Part shown: piece by piece, positions 14,466 through 17,566 of the stretch
Layout of the letters: the number at the start of each line of letters is the position of its first letter
Numbering within the stretch: the stretch's first letter is position 1
Source: Acidimicrobiales bacterium
GTDB lineage: Bacteria > Actinomycetota > Acidimicrobiia > Acidimicrobiales > Acidimicrobilacustridaceae
Assembly (NCBI GenBank): GCA_023261915.1
Contig: JALRFT010000293.1
Location: 1-17,566 of the forward strand
Direction of reading: 5' to 3'
Length of the DNA stretch: 17,566 nucleotides
Position numbers and translations under genes: made by a program
The notes under the pieces: generated by a model
What the model was told of the DNA's origin: nothing
Seen by the model: the letters and a program-made list of their open reading frames with translations, nothing else
Databases searched by the model: none

Positions 14466-16847
14466 TCACAGCGCCACGCAGGAGAACTCACGATCACTGC
14501 CCCCACCGACATTGCGGGCAATGACACACACCGTGGACGGTGTGGTGGGCGCATCAACGAGCACCACGAAGCCGTGCGGGCCCGAGCTCCACGGATAGAC
14601 GGCGCCGACGTCAGAGCGAACACGGTCGGTCGTGATGTCGGCGGCAACCCCCCCGTTGACGAGAATGCGCACGCTGGCCCCCCCGGGAGCATCAGGGTCG
14701 AGCATCCACCCTTCGATCCGCACCTTCGTCGGGTCGCCGGTGTCCCGCCGAATCTCCTCGGGATTCCCAAACGGTGAGAGATCCATCGTGACACTCCGAC
14801 ACCCCAACTCGGGATTGCGATCCCCGGCTCCGGCGTTGATGGCGTAGATGCACACCTGGTGGTTGCCATTGGTCAGTGGTGGAAGCAGGAACCGCATGCC
14901 CTTGGCCGCCGAGTAGCCGGGATAGGCAGCGGCGACATCGTTGCGGGTCGCTGACGCCACGTACGACCCGCCCCAGCGGCCGTCCACGTAGGCATGCACG
15001 GTCACCGGACCGGTTACGTCGGGATCGAGTGCCCATCCAACGACCTCGGCACGAGTCCCAACCTGGCTCACGGACTCGACGTTGCCCGTCGGATTCGCCG
15101 GCAACACCACACTGCGACACCCGAGTTGCCCCGGTGATCCACCGGCTCCATCGCGGGCCGAGGCACATACTGTCCGGGGGCCCGAGCCGGTCACCGGCAA
15201 CCGGGCTGAAAACCCTGGTGTGGGCGCCGACGGATAGAGGGCAGTGACATCCCGCCGGGCAGCGGAGGTTGCCACCGATCCCGCCGGCGAGCCGTTCACG
15301 GTGAAATCGACCGTGGTGACGAGCGGAGCATCAGGATCAACGGCCCAACCACTGACCCGGACCCCTGCCGACTCCCCGACAGCCACCTCGAGATTCCCTT
15401 GGGGAACGTTGTCGGGGACAACGACCGTGCGACAGCCGAACAGCGGGTTGTCGGTTCCACTGCCGATGTTGATCCCGTAGGCACAGACCTGATGACGACC
15501 GGGAGTCACCGACAAGGTGGTGGCGAAACCGCGGTTGGGGCCAGCCCCGGGGTAGACCCGCTCCACATCGGGACGCACCGTGTTCGCCACCGTGGACCGT
15601 CCCCAACGACCGTCAACGTAGAGGTGGACATCGATCGGATCGGTGCTGTCGGGGTCGAGTCCCCAACCGGCAATCGTGATCTGTCGGGGCCCTGCGACCG
15701 ACACGGCATCGAGGCTGCCCACCGGATTCGACACCACCACCCGACAACCGAGCCTCGGGTTGGAATTCCCGGGTCCGGTATTGATGGCAAAGAGGCAGAC
15801 TTGTCGGGCGTCAGGCCCGAGAGGTACCCGCACAGCGAAGCCGTGGGCATTGCCGTACTGCGGGTAGGCAGCACCCACGTCGGGCCGGGAGGCGTCCGCC
15901 GTGTACGCACCGCCCCAGCGCCCATCGACGTAGGCGTGCAAGGTCACGGGACCCGTGGTGTCCGGATCAATGGCCCATCCGGAGACGTCGACGCCGCCGG
16001 GAATCCGTCGGGCTCCTTCGAAGTTGCCGAATGGATTCCCCACCGCAGCGGTCCCACCCCCCGGAGTGAGGGCGTAGAGACTTGAGAGATCACAGCAGAA
16101 CCGGTTGACGTCGACCCGCCCGCTGATCCCGGGGACGACACCGTCGCTCGCCCACTGCCAGATAGTCCAGGTCGGCCAACCCCCCGGGAGTGGTCCGGGC
16201 CCCGGCGCACTGGTGTAGCTGGCAATCCACAGCCGGTAATTGGTGAACGCCGTAGAGCTGACGTAGGTGTTCCAGAACCACGGACCGGTGTAGATGATCG
16301 GCTGGCGGCCGGTGAGGCGCTGCACCTCGTCAAGCCAGGTGCGGGCCCACGTCGAGACCTGACCCGGGCTCAGACCGTTGTCCTCCTCAAGATCGAGAAC
16401 GGGCGGCAAGTCGGCCGCCCCGTTCATGACGCCCGTGACGCTGATGAAGTGGCGTGCATCGTCGATAGCCGTGGCCGGATCGGCCTTGGGCTGGGCGTAG
16501 TGATAGGCCCCCCGCAGCAGCCCGGCAGCGCCAGCACCGACCCAGTCTCCGGAGAACCAGGGGTTGGTGTAGTAACCCTCGCCGGGCGAGGTCGGGCCTT
16601 CGGTCGCCTTGATGAAAGCGAAGAGATGACCGGCGCTGCGCACCGATCCCCAGTTGATCGCTGCGCCTCCCGGGTGCTGCCAACTGGCGATGTCGATACC
16701 GGTGATCGCAGAAGCCGGGCCAGCCGTTTGGGCCTCGGCCGCCGGTACGAGCGCCGCAGGGGCAAACGTGCCCGCCACGAGCGGGAGGATCGCCGTCAGG
16801 GCGGCGACACAGAGCGAAATTGCCAGTCGCCGTCTCCACACCGCCAT
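14466..16847 (-). CDS. Secreted GH25 muramidase with five C-terminal surface repeats
   Basis: A 793-residue exported protein. Residues 1-39 form a signal peptide: MAVWRRR, a hydrophobic core, and a likely cut after AEA. The GH25 domain (about 48-258) shows GIDIASWQHP (catalytic-type D52), FIKATEG, GAYHYAQP, PPVLDLEED (D152/E154, the DxE pair), IIYTGPWFW and IWQWASDG...VDVNRF. This family cuts the beta-1,4 MurNAc-GlcNAc bond of peptidoglycan. Five repeats of about 100 residues follow (about 274 to the end), each with GW..DPD, a DV..YP motif and usually a C...GC pair. There is no LPXTG or C-terminal membrane anchor. The ATG has GGAG seven bases upstream. It lies inside the rhamnose operon between rfbA and rfbC, suggesting wall remodelling or polymer binding coupled to polysaccharide export. 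The enzyme family is well supported; the role in the cluster is inferred. Confidence 0.92.
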   Translation of the reverse strand: MAVWRRRLAISLCVAALTAILPLVAGTFAPAALVPAAEAQTAGPASAITGIDIASWQHPGGAAINWGSVRSAGHLFAFIKATEGPTSPGEGYYTNPWFSGDWVGAGAAGLLRGAYHYAQPKADPATAIDDARHFISVTGVMNGAADLPPVLDLEEDNGLSPGQVSTWARTWLDEVQRLTGRQPIIYTGPWFWNTYVSSTAFTNYRLWIASYTSAPGPGPLPGGWPTWTIWQWASDGVVPGISGRVDVNRFCCDLSSLYALTPGGGTAAVGNPFGNFEGARRIPGGVDVSGWAIDPDTTGPVTLHAYVDGRWGGAYTADASRPDVGAAYPQYGNAHGFAVRVPLGPDARQVCLFAINTGPGNSNPRLGCRVVVSNPVGSLDAVSVAGPRQITIAGWGLDPDSTDPIDVHLYVDGRWGRSTVANTVRPDVERVYPGAGPNRGFATTLSVTPGRHQVCAYGINIGSGTDNPLFGCRTVVVPDNVPQGNLEVAVGESAGVRVSGWAVDPDAPLVTTVDFTVNGSPAGSVATSAARRDVTALYPSAPTPGFSARLPVTGSGPRTVCASARDGAGGSPGQLGCRSVVLPANPTGNVESVSQVGTRAEVVGWALDPDVTGPVTVHAYVDGRWGGSYVASATRNDVAAAYPGYSAAKGMRFLLPPLTNGNHQVCIYAINAGAGDRNPELGCRSVTMDLSPFGNPEEIRRDTGDPTKVRIEGWMLDPDAPGGASVRILVNGGVAADITTDRVRSDVGAVYPWSSGPHGFVVLVDAPTTPSTVCVIARNVGGGSDREFSCVAL
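14469..16028 (-). repeat. Five tandem ~100-residue repeats encoded in the GH25 gene
   Basis: The repeats lie at about 16028-15732, 15722-15417, 15398-15102, 15086-14787 and 14771-14469, in order along the protein. GW..DPD occurs at residues 290, 394, 500, 604 and 713, a period of 104-109 residues. Each unit opens with a G(N/S) plus hydrophobic beta segment, then a (V/L)..(D/N)G strand, RxDV..(V/A/L)YP and VC..A.N......GC. Repeats 1 and 4 are the closest pair (both YVDGRWGG), also at DNA level. Repeat 3 keeps the cysteines but has a different central strand, and repeat 5 lacks the Gly before the last Cys. The fold is probably a beta sandwich with one disulfide. Similar repeats occur in actinobacterial wall hydrolases, from memory of such proteins. 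The ligand is unknown. Confidence 0.88.
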
Positions 16848-16996
16848 AGCCTCACTCCAAGGTCGTGGTCGTTCGCCGCACCCGGGGGCACGACGCCGCC
16901 ACTGAGGGTAACAGCGACCACCATCACAGGGTCATCGCCCCGGTGTGACCATTGCCTCTCATGAACCCTGCATCGCCCACGCGGTGCGGTTCGCAG
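16848..16996 (-). promoter_or_regulatory. 149-base gap between rfbA and the GH25 gene, possible internal promoter
   Basis: This is the largest non-coding gap in the window. Next to the GH25 start it holds the ribosome site GGAG (16855-16858). On the minus strand TACCCT (16910-16905) fits a loose -10 pattern, with ATGACC 19 bases further upstream as a poor -35. GGTCA and TGACC flank an 11-base spacer (16930-16950), a 5-bp inverted repeat that might bind a regulator or be chance. I see no terminator with a T-run after rfbA. Evidence for a promoter is weak and rests mainly on the gap itself. Confidence 0.25.
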
Positions 16997-17566
16997 CTAC
17001 TCGAGGTCGATGACGGAGTGATCGCCCACCATGAGCCGGTTCGACCGGGGACGAAGGCCACTGCGACGGACCACGGCTTCCTTGCCGATGAGTGAGTCAG
17101 CCAGGCGGGGAATGTCGGTGATGGTGCTCTGCTCCAACACGATCGAGTGCTCAATCTCGGTGTTTATCACTTCGCAGTCGTAGTACACGGAGGTATACGG
17201 ACCGATGTAACTGTTACGCACCACCGTGCGCTCACCAATGATCGCCGGACCTCGCACCGTCGAGTTGATGATCTGGGCACCGGACTCGATCACTACTCGG
17301 CCGAGCAGATGGGAGTCGCCGTCGACCTCCCCGTCGACTCTGGGTTCGAGGGTCTCGAGTACCAGTCGGTTCCCCTCGAGGAGCGGGTCGAGTTTCCCGG
17401 TGTCGATCCACCACCCGTCGACCACCTCGTGACGCACTCGCCGGCCATTGTCGATCAGCCACTGGATGGCGTCGGTGATCTCCAGTTCCCCTCGCGGTGA
17501 GGGTGCGATGGAGCGCACGGCCTCGTGGATCGAGGCGTCGAACAGGTACACCCCGACCAACGCCAG
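16997..17566 (-). CDS. rfbA: Glucose-1-phosphate thymidylyltransferase, long type, C-terminal half (cut by window end)
   Basis: Makes dTDP-glucose from glucose-1-phosphate and dTTP, the first step toward dTDP-L-rhamnose. Only the last 189 residues are in the window and the frame is open to the final base. VGVYLFDASIHEAV, RGELEITDAIQWLIDNG and GWWIDTGKLDPLLEGNRLVL belong to the end of the nucleotidyltransferase domain. A left-handed beta-helix of hexapeptide-like turns follows (from VVIESGAQI through IIGERTVV and IGPYTSV to SIVLEQSTI). That tail marks the long, StrD-like type of about 355 residues rather than the shorter enterobacterial RmlA. It heads the visible cluster, with rfbC, rfbB and rfbD downstream. 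Confidence 0.9.
   Translation of the reverse strand: MALVGVYLFDASIHEAVRSIAPSPRGELEITDAIQWLIDNGRRVRHEVVDGWWIDTGKLDPLLEGNRLVLETLEPRVDGEVDGDSHLLGRVVIESGAQIINSTVRGPAIIGERTVVRNSYIGPYTSVYYDCEVINTEIEHSIVLEQSTITDIPRLADSLIGKEAVVRRSGLRPRSNRLMVGDHSVIDLE

Noticed and set aside
16985..17030. Intrinsic terminator after rfbA
   Set aside because: Short G+C-rich complementary segments exist near the stop, but no clear stem followed by a T-run on the minus strand.

Overview
The window is G+C-rich (roughly 60-65% over most of its length) and densely coding. It has many GTG starts and short stop/start overlaps. Together with a one-polypeptide B12-dependent methylmalonyl-CoA mutase next to its MeaB chaperone, an ABC-2 polysaccharide exporter and a secreted GH25 protein with actinobacterial-type surface repeats, this suggests an actinobacterium. 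Something near the Acidimicrobiia is my guess, but that rank is inference and not proven by anything here.

Layout. (a) Bases 1 to about 140 do not belong with the rest. They are about 46% G+C by my count and read, on the minus strand, as an internal piece of a phage-type PD-(D/E)XK nuclease or resolvase. They are fused to the middle of a methylmalonyl-CoA mutase gene, so the left edge looks like an assembly or amplification chimera or a real recombination junction. (b) About 143-2248, plus strand: the 3' half of mutB, then meaB (propionyl/methylmalonyl-CoA metabolism). (c) 2254-17566, minus strand: one long surface-polysaccharide cluster. In transcription order it is: the end of a long-type glucose-1-phosphate thymidylyltransferase gene (rfbA/rmlA, cut by the window end), a secreted GH25 muramidase with five ~100-residue repeats, rfbC, rfbB and rfbD (completing dTDP-L-rhamnose synthesis), a DUF2142 multi-pass membrane protein, a GT2 glycosyltransferase with an inserted domain, a GT4-like glycosyltransferase, an ABC-2 permease (Wzm type), its ATPase with a C-terminal Wzt-type domain, a 1004-residue GT2-GT2-GT4 (WsaF-like) glycosyltransferase, and a small coiled-coil protein. 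The two gene blocks converge at about 2250, where both stop codons lie inside an 8-bp inverted repeat.

How it works together (inference from families): rfbA, B, C and D make dTDP-L-rhamnose. The cytoplasmic glycosyltransferases build a rhamnose-containing polymer on a lipid carrier. Wzm/Wzt export the finished chain, with the Wzt C-terminal domain possibly reading the chain end. The GH25 protein acts outside the membrane on peptidoglycan, perhaps to open or bind the wall where the polymer is placed. Seven of the junctions in the cluster are 4-base ATGA or GTGA overlaps, which points to one translationally coupled operon. The only sizeable gap (149 bases, between rfbA and the GH25 gene) is where an internal promoter could lie. 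No stretch over 300 bases lacks a gene. I see no RNA genes, CRISPR arrays, insertion sequences or origins. The nearest known parallel is the rhamnan-type S-layer glycan clusters with rml genes, wzm/wzt and wsaF. The combination here with a repeat-bearing muramidase, a domain-inserted GT2 and a small coiled-coil protein is the part most worth following up.
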